NCBI GenBank assembly: GCA_963920705.1
Contig: CAWUCO010000268.1
Span: 5,580,001-5,644,000, forward strand
DNA: 64,000 nucleotides
Origin: Odiellus spinosus
Lineage: Eukaryota; Arthropoda; Arachnida; Opiliones; Phalangiidae
Direction: 5' to 3'
Shown: piece after piece, positions 34,301-48,400 of the stretch
Numbering within the stretch: the stretch's first letter is position 1
Layout: every line of letters starts with the position of its first letter
The notes under the pieces: generated by a model
What the model saw: the letters and a program-made list of their open reading frames with translations, nothing else
What the model was told of the DNA's origin: nothing
Database searches by the model: none
Made by a program: the position numbers and the translations under genes

Positions 34301-37300
34301 GCCAATTCAAGAAATCATACAATATCAAAATAGTCAAATTTCAGATTTTAAAAATTCGCTTTTTGATATTAGATGTTTTTTGAATTGGCTATATTTTCCA
34401 TGTTTTTCAACGGATTTTCCAAAACTCTTGATTTTCAGATAGACCAATATTTGCTCTTTCGAGTGGTCTTAATTTTGTCTAAATCGCTTAAAAATCAAAA
34501 GTTTTGTGTCCATTTGAATCCAATAATCTTGGATTTTTAAGTGTTTTTGCTTTATTTTAACCAATTTAATATTTGTCACAATTTTGCAATTTAGACAAAA
34601 CCAAAGTCATTCGAAAGAGCAATTAATGGACAGTCTAAATAACAAGAGTTTTCAAAAATCCGTTGAAAAACAAGAAAAATATGGCCAATTCAAGAAATCA
34701 TACAATATTAAAATAGTCAAATTTCAGATTTTAAAAATTCGCTTTTTGATATTAGATGTTTTTTGAATTGTCCATATTTTCCATGTTTATATTTGTCACA
34801 ATTTTGCAATTTAGACAAAACCAAAGTCATTCGAAAGAGCAATTAATGGACAGTCTAAATAATAAGAGTTTTCAAAAATCCGTTGAAAAACAAGAAAAAT
34901 ATGGCCAATTCAAGAAATCATAGAATATCAAAATAGTCAAATTTCAGATTTTAAAAATTCGCTTTTTGATATTAGATGTTTTTTGAATTGGCTATATTTT
35001 CCATGTTTTTCAACGGATTTTCCAAAACTCTTGTTTTTTAGATAGACCAATATTTGCTATTTCGAGTGGTCTTAATTTTGTCTAAATCGCTTAAAAATCA
35101 AAAGTTTTGTGTCCATTTGAATCCAATAATCTTGGATTTTTAAGCGTTTTTGCTTAATTTTAACCAATTTTATATTGGTCACAATTTTGCAATTTAGACA
35201 AAACCAAAGTCATTCGAAAGAGCAATTAATGGACAGTCTAAAAAACAAGAGTTTTCAAAAATCCGTTGAAAAACAAGAAAAATATGGCCAATTCAAGAAA
35301 TCATACAATATCAAAATAGTCAAATTTCAGATTTTAAAAATTCGCTTTTTGATATTAGATGTTTTTTGAATTGGCTATATTTTCCATGTTTTTCAACGGA
35401 TTTTCCAAAACTCTTGATTTTCAGATAGACCAATATTTGCTCTTTCGAGTGGTCTTAATTTTGTCTAAATCGCTTAAAAATCAAAAGTTTTGTGTCCATT
35501 TGAATCCAATAATCTAGGATTTTTAAGCGTTTTTGCTTAATTTTAACCAATTTTATATTTGTCACAATTTTGCAATTTAGACAAAACCAAAGTCATTCGA
35601 AAGAGCAATTAATGGACAGTCTAAATAACAAGAGTTTTCAAAAATCCGTTGAAAAACAAGAAAAATATGGCCAATTCAAGAAATCATACAATATCAAAAT
35701 AGTCAAATTTCAGATTTTAAAAATTCGCTTTTTGATATTAGATGTTTTTTGAATTGGCTATATTTTCCATGTTTTTCAACGGATTTTCCAAAACTCTTGT
35801 TTTTTAGATAGACCAATATTTGCTCTTTCGAGTAGTCTTAATTTTGTCTAAATCGCTTAAAAATCAAAAGTTTTGTGTCCATTTGAATCCAATAATCTTG
35901 GATTTTTAAGTGTTTTTGCTTTATTTTAACCAATTTTATATTTGTCACAATTTTGCAATTTAGACAAAACCAAAGTCATTCGAAAGAGCAATTAATGGAC
36001 AGTCTAAATAACAAGAGTTTTCAAAAATCCGTTGAAAAACAAGAAAAATATGGCCAATTCAAGAAATCATACAATATCAAAATAGTCAAATTTCAGATTT
36101 TAAAAATTCGCTTTTTGATATTAGATGTTTTTTGAATTGTCCATATTTTCCATGTTTTTCAACGGATTTTCCAAAACTCTTGTTTTTTAGATAGACCAAT
36201 ATTTGCTCTTTCGAGTGGTCTTAATTTTGTCTAAATCGCTTAAAAATCAAAAGTTTTGTGTCCATTTTAATCCAATAATCTTGGTTTTTTAAGCGTTTTT
36301 GCTTAATTTTAACCAATTTTATATTTGTCACAATTTTGCAATTTAGACAAAACCAAAGTCATTCGAAAGAGCAATTAATGGACAGTCTAAAAAACAAGAG
36401 TTTTGGAAAATCCGTTGAAAAACAAGAAAAATATGGCCAATTCAAGAAATCATACAATATCAAAATAGTCAAATTTCAGATTTTAAAAATTCGCTTTTTG
36501 ATATTAGATGTTTTTTGAATTGGCTATATTTTCCATGTTTTTCAACGGATTTTCCAAAACTCTTGATTTTCAGATAGACCAATATTTGCTCTTTCGAGTG
36601 GTCTTAATTTTGTCTAAATCGCTTAAAAATCAAAAGTTTTGTGTCCATTTGAATCCAATAATCTAGGATTTTTAAGCGTTTTTGCTTAATTTTAACCAAT
36701 TTTATATTTGTCACAATTTTGCAATTTAGACAAAACCAAAGTCATTCGAAAGAGCAATTAATGGACAGTCTAAATAACAAGAGTTTTCAAAAATCCGTTG
36801 AAAAACAAGAAAAATATGGCCAATTCAAGAAATCATACAATATCAAAATAGTCAAATTTCAGATTTTAAAAATTCGCTTTTTGATATTAGATGTTTTTTG
36901 AATTGGCTATATTTTCCATGTTTTTCAACGGATTTTCCAAAACTCTTGTTTTTTAGATAGACCAATATTTGCTCTTTCGAGTAGTCTTAATTTTGTCTAA
37001 ATCGCTTAAAAATCAAAAGTTTTGTGTCCATTTGAATCCAATAATCTTGGATTTTTAAGTGTTTTTGCTTTATTTTAACCAATTTTATATTTGTCACAAT
37101 TTTGCAATTTAGACAAAACCAAAGTCATTCGAAAGAGCAATTAATGGACAGTCTAAATAACAAGAGTTTTCAAAAATCCGTTGAAAAACAAGAAAAATAT
37201 GGCCAATTCAAGAAATCATACAATATCAAAATAGTCAAATTTCAGATTTTAAAAATTCGCTTTTTGATATTAGATGTTTTTTGAATTGTCCATATTTTCC

Positions 37301-37591
37301 ATGTTTTTCAACGGATTTTCCAAAACTCTTGTTTTTTAGATAGACCAATATTTGCTCTTTCGAGTGGTCTAATTTTGTCTAAATCGCTTAAAAATCAAAA
37401 GTTTTGTGTCCATTTGAATCCAATAATCTTGGATTTTTAAGCGTTTTTGCTTAATTTTAACCAATTTTATATTTGTCACAATTTTGCAATTTAGACAAAA
37501 CCAAAGTCATTCGAAAGAGCAATTAATGGACAGTCTAAATAATAAGAGTTTTCAAAAATCCGTTGAAAAATAAGAAAAATACGGCCAATTC
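31390..37591 (+). repeat. 383-bp satellite array, forward, with trimer higher-order repeat
   Basis: About 17 forward units, including truncated units at 33029 and 34781 (spacing 1752 = 4x383 + 220). From about 35.2 to 37.5 kb a 1149-bp trimer repeats (units starting 35570, 35953, 36336, then 36719, 37102). Confidence 0.95.
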
Positions 37592-37955
37592 AAAAAACAT
37601 CTAATATCAAAAAGCGAATTTTTAAAATCTGAAATTTGACTATTTTGATATTGTATGGTTTCTTGAATTGGCCATATTTTTCTTGTTTTTCAACGGATTT
37701 TTGAAAACTCTTATTATTTAGACTGTCCATTAATTGCTCTTTCGAATGACTTTGGTTTTGTCTAAATTGCAAAATTGTGACAAATATAAAATTGGTTAAA
37801 ATTAAGCAAAAACACTTAAAAATCCAAGATTATTGGATTCAAATGGACACAAAACTTTTGATTTTTAAGCGATTTAGACAAAATTAAGACCACTCGAAAG
37901 AGCAAATAATGGTCTATCTGCAAATCAAGAGTTTTGGAAAATCCGTTGAAAAACA
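37592..37955 (-). repeat. Inverted satellite pocket 5 (one monomer)
   Basis: Same structure as pockets 1-3, ending in the shared arm core at 37938-37955. Confidence 0.95.
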
Positions 37956-39462
37956 AGAAAAATATGGCCAATTCAAGAAATCATACAATATCAAAATAGT
38001 CAAATTTCAGATTTTAAAAATTCGCTTTTTGATTTTAGATGTTTTTTGAATTGGCTATATTTTCCATGTTTTTCAACGGATTTTCCAAAACTCTTGTTTT
38101 TTAGATAGACCAATATTTGCTCTTTCGAGTAGTCTTAATTTTGTCTAAATCGCTTAAAAATCAAAAGTTTTGTGTCCATTTGAATCCAATAATCTTGGAT
38201 TTTTAAGTGTTTTTGCTTTATTTTAACCAATTTTATATTTGTCACAATTTTGCAATTTAGACAAAACCAAAGTCATTCGAAAGAGCAATTAATGGACAGT
38301 CTAAATAACAAGAGTTTTCAAAAATCCGTTGAAAAACAAGAAAAATATGGCCAATACAAGAAATCATACAATATCAAAATAGTCAAATTTCAGATTTTAA
38401 AAATTCGCTTTTTGATATTATATGTTTTTTGAATTGGCTATATTTTCCATGTTTTTCAACGGATTTTCCAAAACTCTTGTTTTTTAGATAGACCAATATT
38501 TGCTCTTTCGAGTAGTCTTAATTTTGTCTAAATCGCTTAAAAATCAAAAGTTTTGTGTCCATTTGAATCCAATAATCTTGGATTTTTAAGTGTTTTTGCT
38601 TTATTTTAACCAATTTTATATTTGTCACAATTTTGCAATTTAGACAAAACCAAAGTCATTCGAAAGAGCAATTAATGGACAGTCTAAATAACAAATTCAA
38701 GAAATCATACAATATCAAAATAGTCAAATTTCAGATTTTAAAAATTCGCTTTTTGATATTAGATGTTTTTTGAATTGGCTATATTTTCCATGTTTTTCAA
38801 CGGATTTTCAAAACTCTTGTTTTTTAGATAGACCAATATTTGCTCTTTCGAGTAGTCTTAATTTTGTCTAAATCGCTTAAAAATCAAAAGTTTTGTGTCC
38901 ATTTGAATCCAATAATCTTGGATTTTTAAGCGTTTTTGCTTAATTTTAACCAATTTTATATTGGTCACAATTTTGCAATTTAGACAAAACCAAAGTCATT
39001 CGAAAGAGCAATTAATGGACAGTCTAAATAACAAGAGTTTTCAAAAATCCGTTGAAAAACAAGAAAAATATGGCCAATTCAAGAAATCATACAATATCAA
39101 AATAGTCAAATTTCAGATTTTAAAAATTCGCTTTTTGATATTAGATGTTTTTTGAATTGTCCATATTTTCCATGTTTTTCAACGGATTTTCCAAAACTCT
39201 TGTTTTTTAGATAGACCAATATTTGCTCTTTCGAGTGGTCTAATTTTGTCTAAATCGCTTAAAAATCAAAAGTTTTGTGTCCATTTTAATCCAATAATCT
39301 TGGATTTTTAAGCGTTTTTGCTTAATTTTAACCAATTTTATATTTGTCACAATTTTGCAATTTAGACAAAACCAAAGTCATTCGAAAGAGCAATTAATGG
39401 ACAGTCTAAATAATAAGAGTTTTCAAAAATCCGTTGAAAAACAAGAAAAATATGGCCAATTC
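37956..39462 (+). repeat. 383-bp satellite, last forward block
   Basis: About four monomers. The one near 38695 lost about 41 bp of arm B between short CAA repeats (AACAAATTCAAG). Confidence 0.95.
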
Positions 39463-42400
39463 AAAAAACATCTAATATCAAAAAGCGAATTTTTAAAATC
39501 TGAAATTTGACTATTTTGATATTGTATAGTTTCTTGAATTGGCCATATTTTTCTTGTTTTTCAAGGCATTTTTGAAAACTCTTATTATTTAGACTGTCCA
39601 TTAATTGCTCTTTCGAATGACATTGGTTTTGTCTAAATTGCAAAATTGTGACCAATATAAAATTGGTTAAAATTAAGCAAAAACGCTTAAAAATCCAAGA
39701 TTATTGGATTCAAATGGACACAAAACTTTTGATTTTTAAGCGATTTAGACAAAATTAAGACTACTCGAAAGAGCAAATATTGGTCTATCTAAAAAACAAG
39801 AGTTTTTGGAAAATCCGTTGAAAAACATGGAAAATATGGACAATTCAAAAAACATCTAATATCAAAAAGCTAATTTTTAAAATCTGAAATTTGACTATTT
39901 TGATATTCTATGATTTCTTGAATTGGCCATATTTTTCTTGTTTTTCAACGGATTTTTGAAAACTCTTATTATTTAGACTGTCCATTAATTGCTCTTTCGA
40001 ATGACTTTGGTTTTGTCTAAATTGCAAAATTGTGACAAATATAAAATTGGTTAAAATAAAGCAAAAACACTTAAAAATCCAAGATTATTGGATTCAAATG
40101 GACACAAAACTTTTGATTTTTAAGCGATTTAGACAAAATTAAGACCACTCGAAAGAGCAAATATTGGTCTATCTAAAAAACAAGAGTTTTGGAAAATCCG
40201 TTGAAAAACATGGAAAATATGGACAATTCAAAAAACATCTAATATCAAAAAGCTAATTTTTAAAATCTGAAATTTGACTATTTTGATATTCTATGATTTC
40301 TTGAATTGGCCATATTTTTCTTGTTTTTCAACGGATTTTTGAAAACTCTTATTATTTAGACTGTCCATTAATTGCTCTTTCGAATGACTTTGGTTTTGTC
40401 TAAATTGCAAAATTGTGACAAATATAAAATTGGTTAAAATAAAGCAAAAACACTTAAAAATCCAAGATTATTGGATTCAAATGGACACAAAACTTTTGAT
40501 TTTTAAGCGATTTAGACAAAATTAAGACTACTCGAAAGAGCAAATATTGGTCTATCTAAAAAACAAGAGTTTTGGAAAATCCGTTCAAAAACAAGAAAAA
40601 TATGGCCAATTCAAAAAACATCTAATATCAAAAAGCGAATTTTGAAAATCTGAAATTTGACTATTTTGATATTGTATGGTTTCTTGAATTGGCCATATTT
40701 TTCTTGTTTTTCAACGGATTTTTGAAAACTCTTATTATTTAGACTGTCCATTAATTGCTCTTTCGAATGACTTTGGTTTTGTCTAAATTGCAAAATTGTG
40801 ACAAATATAAAATTGGTTAAAATAAAGCAAAAACACTTAAAAATCCAAGATTATTGGATTCAAATGGACACAAAACTTTTGATTTTTAAGCGATTTAGAC
40901 AAAATTAAGACTACTCGAAAGAGCAAATATTGGTCTATCTAAAAAACAAGAATTTTGGAAAATCCGTTGAAAAACATGGAAAATATGGACAATTCAAAAA
41001 ACATCTAATATCAAAAAGCTAATTTTTAAAATCTGAAATTTGACTATTTGATATTCTATGATTTCTTGAATTGGCCATATTTTTCTTGTTTTTCAACGGA
41101 TTTTTGAAAACTCTTATTATTTAGACTGTCCATTAATTGCTCTTTCGAATGACTTTGGTTTTGTCTAAATTGCAAAATTGTGACAAATATAAAATTGGTT
41201 AAAATAAAGCAAAAACACTTAAAAATCCAAGATTATTGGATTCAAATGGACACAAAACTTTTTATTTTTAAGCGATTTAGACAAAATTAAGACTACTCGA
41301 AAGAGCAAATATTGGTCTATCTAAAAAACAAGAGTTTTGGAAAATCCGTTGAAAAACATGGAAAATATAGCCAATTCAAAAAACATCTAATATCAAAAAG
41401 CGAATTTTTAAAATCTGAAATTTGACTATTTTGATATTGTATGGTTTCTTGAATTGGCCATATTTTTCTTGTTTTTCAACGGATTTTTGAAAACTCTTAT
41501 TATTTAGACTGTCCATTAATTGCTCTTTCGAATGACTTTGGTTTTGTCTAAATTGCAAAATTGTGACAAATATAAAATTGGTTAAAATTAAGCAAAAACA
41601 CTTAAAAATCCAAGATTATTGGATTCAAATGGACACAAAACTTTTGATTTTTAAGCGATTTAGACAAAATTAAGACCACTCGAAAGAGCAAATATTGGTC
41701 TATCTAAAAAACAAGAGTTTTGGAAAATCCGTTGAAAAACAAGAAAAATATGGCCAATTCAAAAAACATCTAATATCAAAAAGCGAATTTTGAAAATCTG
41801 AAATTTGACTATTTTGATATTGTATGGTTTCTTGAATTGGCCATATTTTTCTTGTTTTTCAACGGATTTTTGAAAACTCTTATTATTTACACTGTCCATT
41901 AATTGCTCTTTCGAATGACTTTGGTTTTGTCTAAATTGCAAAATTGTGACAAATATAAAATTGGTTAAAATAAAGCAAAAACACTTAAAAATCCAAGATT
42001 ATTGGATTCAAATGGACACAAAACTTTTGATTTTTAAGCGATTTAGACAAAATTAAGACTACTCGAAAGAGCAAATATTGGTCTATCTAAAAAACAAGAG
42101 TTTTGGAAAATCCGTTGAAAAACATGGAAAATATGGACAATTCAAAAAACATCTAATATCAAAAAGCTAATTTTTAAAATCTGAAATTTGACTATTTTGA
42201 TATTCTATGATTTCTTGAATTGGCCATATTTTTCTTGTTTTTCAACGGATTTTTGAAAACTCTTATTATTTAGACTGTCCATTAATTGCTCTTTCGAATG
42301 ACTTTGGTTTTGTCTAAATTGCAAAATTGTGACAAATATAAAATTGGTTAAAATAAAGCAAAAACACTTAAAAATCCAAGATTATTGGATTCAAATGGAC

Positions 42401-45400
42401 ACAAAACTTTTGATTTTTAAGCGATTTAGACAAAATTAAGACTACTCGAAAGAGCAAATATTGGTCTATCTAAAAAACAAGAGTTTTGGAAAATCCGTTG
42501 AAAAACAAGAAAAATATGGCCAATTAAAAAAACATCTAATATCAAAAAGCGAATTTTGAAAATCTGAAATTTGACTATTTTGATATTGTATGGTTTCTTG
42601 AATTGGCCATATTTTTCTTGTTTTTCAACGGATTTTTGAAAACTCTTATTATTTAGACTGTCCATTAATTGCTCTTTCGAATGACTTTGGTTTTGTCTAA
42701 ATTGCAAAATTGTGACCAATATAAAATTGGTTAAAATTAAGCAAAAACGCTTAAAAATCCAAGATTATTGGATTCAAATGGACACAAAACTTTTGATTTT
42801 TAAGCAATTTAGACAAAATTAAGACCACTCGAAAGAGCAAATATTGGTCTATCTAAAAAACATGAGTTTTGGAAAATCCGTTGAAAAACATGGAAAATAT
42901 GGACAATTCAAAAAACATCTAATATCAAAAAGCGAATTTTTAAAATCTGAAATTTGACTATTTTGATATTGTATGATTTCTTGAATTGGCCATATTTTTC
43001 TTGTTTTTTAACGGATTTTTGAAAACTCTTGATATTTAGACTGTCCATTAATTGCTCTTTCGAATGACTTTGGTTTTGACTAAATTGCAAAATTGTGACA
43101 AATATAAAATTGGTTAAAATAAAGCAAAAACACTTAAAAATCCAAGATTATTGGATTCAAATGGACACAAAACTTTTGATTTTTAAGCGTTTTAGACAAA
43201 ATTAAGACTACTCGAAAGAGCAAATATTGGTCTATCTAAAAAACAAGAGTTTTGGAAAATCCGTTGAAAAACATGGAAAATATAGCCAATTCAAAAAACA
43301 TCTAATATCAAAAAGCGAATTTTTAAAATCTGAAATTTGACTATTTTGATATTGTATGGTTTCTTGAATTGGCCATATTTTTCTTGTTTTTCAACGGATT
43401 TTTGAAAACTCTTATTATTTAGACTGTCCATTAATTGCTCTTTCGAATGACTTTGGTTTTGTCTAAATTGCAAAATTGTGACAAATATAAAATTGGTTAA
43501 AATTAAGCAAAAACACTTAAAAATCCAAGGTTATTGGATTCAAATGGACACAAAACTTTTGATTTTTAAGCGATTTAGACAAAATTAAGACCACTCGAAA
43601 GAGCAAATATTGGTCTATCTAAAAAACATGAGTTTTGGAAAATCCGTTGAAAAACATGGAAAATATGGACAATTCAAAAAACATCTAATATCAAAAAGCG
43701 AATTTTTAAAATCTGAAATTTGACTATTTTGATATTGTATGATTTCTTGAATTGGCCATATTTTTCTTGTTTTTTAACGGATTTTTGAAAACTCTTGATA
43801 TTTAGACTGTCCATTAATTGCTCTTTCGAATGACTTTGGTTTTGACTAAATTGCAAAATTGTGACAAATATAAAATTGGTTAAAATAAAGCAAAAACACT
43901 TAAAAATCCAAGATTATTGGATTCAAATGGACACAAAACTTTTGATTTTTAAGCGTTTTAGACAAAATTAAGACTACTCGAAAGAGCAAATATTGGTCTA
44001 TCTAAAAAACAAGAGTTTTGGAAAATCCGTTGAAAAACATGGAAAATATAGCCAATTCAAAAAACATCTAATATCAAAAAGCGAATTTTTAAAATCTGAA
44101 ATTTGACTATTTTGATATTGTATGGTTTCTTGAATTGGCCATATTTTTCTTGTTTTTCAACGGATTTTTGAAAACTCTTATTATTTAGACTGTCCATTAA
44201 TTGCTCTTTCGAATGACTTTGGTTTTGTCTAAATTGCAAAATTGTGACAAATATAAAATTGGTTAAAATTAAGCAAAAACACTTAAAAATCCAAGATTAT
44301 TGGATTCAAATGGACACAAAACTTTTGATTTTTAAGCGATTTAGACAAAATTAAGACCACTCGAAAGAGCAAATATTGGTCTATCTAAAAAACATGAGTT
44401 TTGGAAAATCTGTTGAAAAACATGGAAAATATGGACAATTCAAAAAACATCTAATATCAAAAAGCGAATTTTTAAAATCTGAAATTTGACTATTTTGATA
44501 TTGTATGATTTCTTGAATTGGCCATATTTTTCTTGTTTTTCAACGGATTTTTGAAAACTCTTGTTATTTAGACTGTCCATTAATTGCTCTTTCGAATGAC
44601 TTTGGTTTTGTCTAAATTGCAAAATTGTGACAAATATAAAATTGGTTAAAATAAAGCAAAAACTCTTAAAAATCCAAGATTATTGGATTCAAATGGACAC
44701 AAAACTTTTGATTTTTTAAGCGATTTAGACAAAATTAAGACTACTCGAAAGAGCAAATATTGGTCTATATAAAAAACAAGAGTTTTGGAAAATCCGTTGA
44801 AAAACATGGAAAATATGGACAATTCAAAAAACATCTAATATCAAAAAGCGAATTTTGAAAATCTGAAATTTGACTATTTTGATATTCTATGATTTCTTGA
44901 ATTGGCCATATTTTTCTTGTTTTTTAACGGATTTTTGAAAACTCTTATTATTTAGACTGTCCATTAATTGCTCTTTCGAATGACTTTGGTTTTGTCTAAA
45001 TTGCAAAATTGTGACAATTATAAAATTGGTTAAAATTAAGCAAAAACACTTAAAAATCCAAGATTATTGGATTCAAATGGACACAAAACTTTTGATTTTT
45101 AAGCGATTTAGACAAAATTAAGACCACTCGAAAGAGCAAATATTGGTCTATCTAAAAAACATGAGTTTTGGAAAATCCGTTGAAAAACATGGAAAATATG
45201 GACAATTCAAAAAACATCTAATATCAAAAAGCGAATTTTTAAAATCTGAAATTTGACTATTTTGATATTGTATGATTTCTTGAATTGGCCATATTTTTCT
45301 TGTTTTTCAACGGATTTTTGAAAACTCTTATTATTTAGACTGTCCATTAATTGCTCTTTCGAATGACTTTGGTTTTGTCTAAATTGCAAAATTGTGACAA

Positions 45401-48400
45401 ATATAAAATTGGTTAAAATAAAGCAAAAACACTTAAAAATCCAAGATTATTGGATTCAAATGGACACAAAACTTTTGATTTTTTAAGCGATTTAGACAAA
45501 ATTAAGACTACTCGAAAGAGCAAATATTGGTCTATCTATAAATCAAGAGTTTTGGAAAATCCGTTGAAAAACATGGAAAATATAGCCAATTCAAAAAACA
45601 TCTAATATCAAAAAGCGAATTTTTAAAATCTGAAATTTGACTATTTTGATATTGTATGGTTTCTTGAATTGGCCATATTTTTCTTGTTTTTCAACGGATT
45701 TTTGAAAACTCTTATTATTTAGACTGTCCATTAATTGCTCTTTCGAATGACTTTGGTTTTGTCTAAATTGCAAAATTGTGACACTTATAAAATTGGTTAA
45801 AATTAAGCAAAAACACTTAAAAATCCAAGATTATTGGATTCAAATGGACACAAAACTTTTGATTTTTAAGCGATTTAGACAAAATTAAGACCACTCGAAA
45901 GAGCAAATATTGGTCTATCTAAAAAACATGAGTTTTGGAAAATCTGTTGAAAAACATGGAAAATATGGACAATTAAAAACATCTAATATCAAAAAGCGAA
46001 TTTTTAAAATCTGAAATTTGACTATTTTGATATTGTATGATTTCTTGAATTGGCCATATTTTTCTTGTTTTTCAACGGATTTTTGAAAACTCTTGTTATT
46101 TAGACTGTCCATTAATTGCTCTTTCGAATGACTTTGGTTTTGTCTAAATTGCAAAATTGTGACAAATATAAAATTGGTTAAAATAAAGCAAAAACTCTTA
46201 AAAATCCAAGATTATTGGATTCAAATGGACACAAAACTTTTGATTTTTTAAGCGATTTAGACAAAATTAAGACTACTCGAAAGAGCAAATATTGGTCTAT
46301 ATAAAAAACAAGAGTTTTGGAAAATCCGTTGAAAAACATGGAAAATATGGACAATTCAAAAAACATCTAATATCAAAAAGCGAATTTTGAAAATCTGAAA
46401 TTTGACTATTTTGATATTCTATGATTTCTTGAATTGGCCATATTTTTCTTGTTTTTCAACGGATTTTTGAAAACTCTTATTATTTAGACTGTCCATTAAT
46501 TGCTCTTTCGAATGACTTTGGTTTTGTCTAAATTGCAAAATTGTGACAATTATAAAATTGGTTAAAATTAAGCAAAAACACTTAAAAATCCAAGATTATT
46601 GGATTCAAATGGACACAAAACTTTTGATTTTTAAGCGATTTAGACAAAATTAAGACCACTCGAAAGAGCAAATATTGGTCTATCTGAAAATCAAGAGTTT
46701 TGGAAAATCCGTTGAAAAACATGGAAAATATGGACAATTCAAAAAAATCTAATATCAAAAAGCGAATTTTTAAAATCTGCAATTTGACTATTTTGATATT
46801 GTATGATTTCTTGAATTGGCCATATTTTTCTTGTTTTTCAACGGATTTTTGAAAACTCTTGTTATTTAGACTGTCCATTAATTGCTCTTTCGAATGACTT
46901 TGGTTTTGTCTAAATTGCAAAATTGTGACAAATATAAAATTGGTTAAAATAAAGCAAAAACACTTAAAAATCCAAGATTATTGGATTCAAATGGACACAA
47001 AACTTTTGATTTTTTAAGCGATTTAGACAAAATTAAGACTACTCGAAAGAGCAAATATTGGTCTATCTAAAAAACAAGAGTTTTGGAAAATCCGTTGAAA
47101 AACATGGAAAATATGGACAATTCAAAAAACATCTAATATCAAAAAGCGAATTTTGAAAATCTGAAATTTGACTATTTTGATATTCTATGATTTCTTGAAT
47201 TGGCCATATTTTTCTTGTTTTTCAACGGATTTTTGAAAACTCTTATTATTTAGACTGTCCATTAATTGCTCTTTCGAATGAATTTGGTTTTGTCTAAACT
47301 GCAAAATTGTGACACTTATAAAATTGGTTAAAATTAAGCAAAAACACTTAAAAATCCAAGATTATTGGATTCAAATGGACACAAAACTTTTGATTTTTAA
47401 GCGATTTAGACAAAATTAGGACCACTCGAAAGAGCAAATATTGGTCTATCTGAAAATCAAGAGTTTTGGAAAATCCGTTGAAAAACATGGAAAATATGGA
47501 CAATTCAAAAAACATCTAATATCAAAAAGCGAATTTTGAAAATCTGAAATTTTACTATTTTGATATTGTATGGTTTCTTGAATTGGCCATATTTTTCTTG
47601 TTTTTCAACGGATTTTTGAAAACTCTTGTTATTTAGACTGTCCATTAATTGCTCTTTCGAATGACTTTGGTTTTGTCTAAATTGCAAAATTGTGACAAAT
47701 ATAAAATTGGTTAAAATAAAGCAAAAACACTTAAAAATCCAAGATTATTGGATTCAAATGGACACAAAACTTTTGATTTTTTAAGCGATTTAGACAAAAT
47801 TAAGACTACTCGAAAGAGCAAATATTGGTCTATCTAAAAAACAAGAGTTTTGGAAAATCCGTTGGAAAACATGTAAAATATGGACAATTCAAAAAGCGAA
47901 TTTTGAAAATCTGAAATTTGACTATTTTGATATTCAATGATTTCTTGAATTGGCCATATTTTTCTTGTTTTTCAACGGATTTTTGAAAACTCTTGTTATT
48001 TAGACTGTCCATTAATTGCTCTTTCGAATGACTTTGGTTTTGTCTAAATTGCAAAATTGTGACAAATATAAAATTGGTTAAAATAAAGCAAAAACACTTA
48101 AAAATCCAAGATTATTGGATTAAAATGGACACAAAGCTTTTGATTTTTAAGCGATTTAGACAAAATTAAGACCACTCGAAAGAGCAAATATTGGTCTATC
48201 TAAAAAACAAGAGTTTTGGAAAATCCGTTGAAAAACATGGAAAATATGGACAATTCAAAAAACATCTAATATCAAAAAGCTAATTTTTAAAATCTGAAAT
48301 TTGACTATTTTGATATTCTATGATTTCTTGAATTGGCCATATTTTTCTTGTTTTTCAACGGATTTTTGAAAACTCTTATTATTTAGACTGTCCATTAATT

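Noticed and set aside
4497-39462. CRISPR array
   Set aside because: Whole 383-bp units are near-identical with no short repeats alternating with unique spacers, and the context is eukaryotic satellite DNA.
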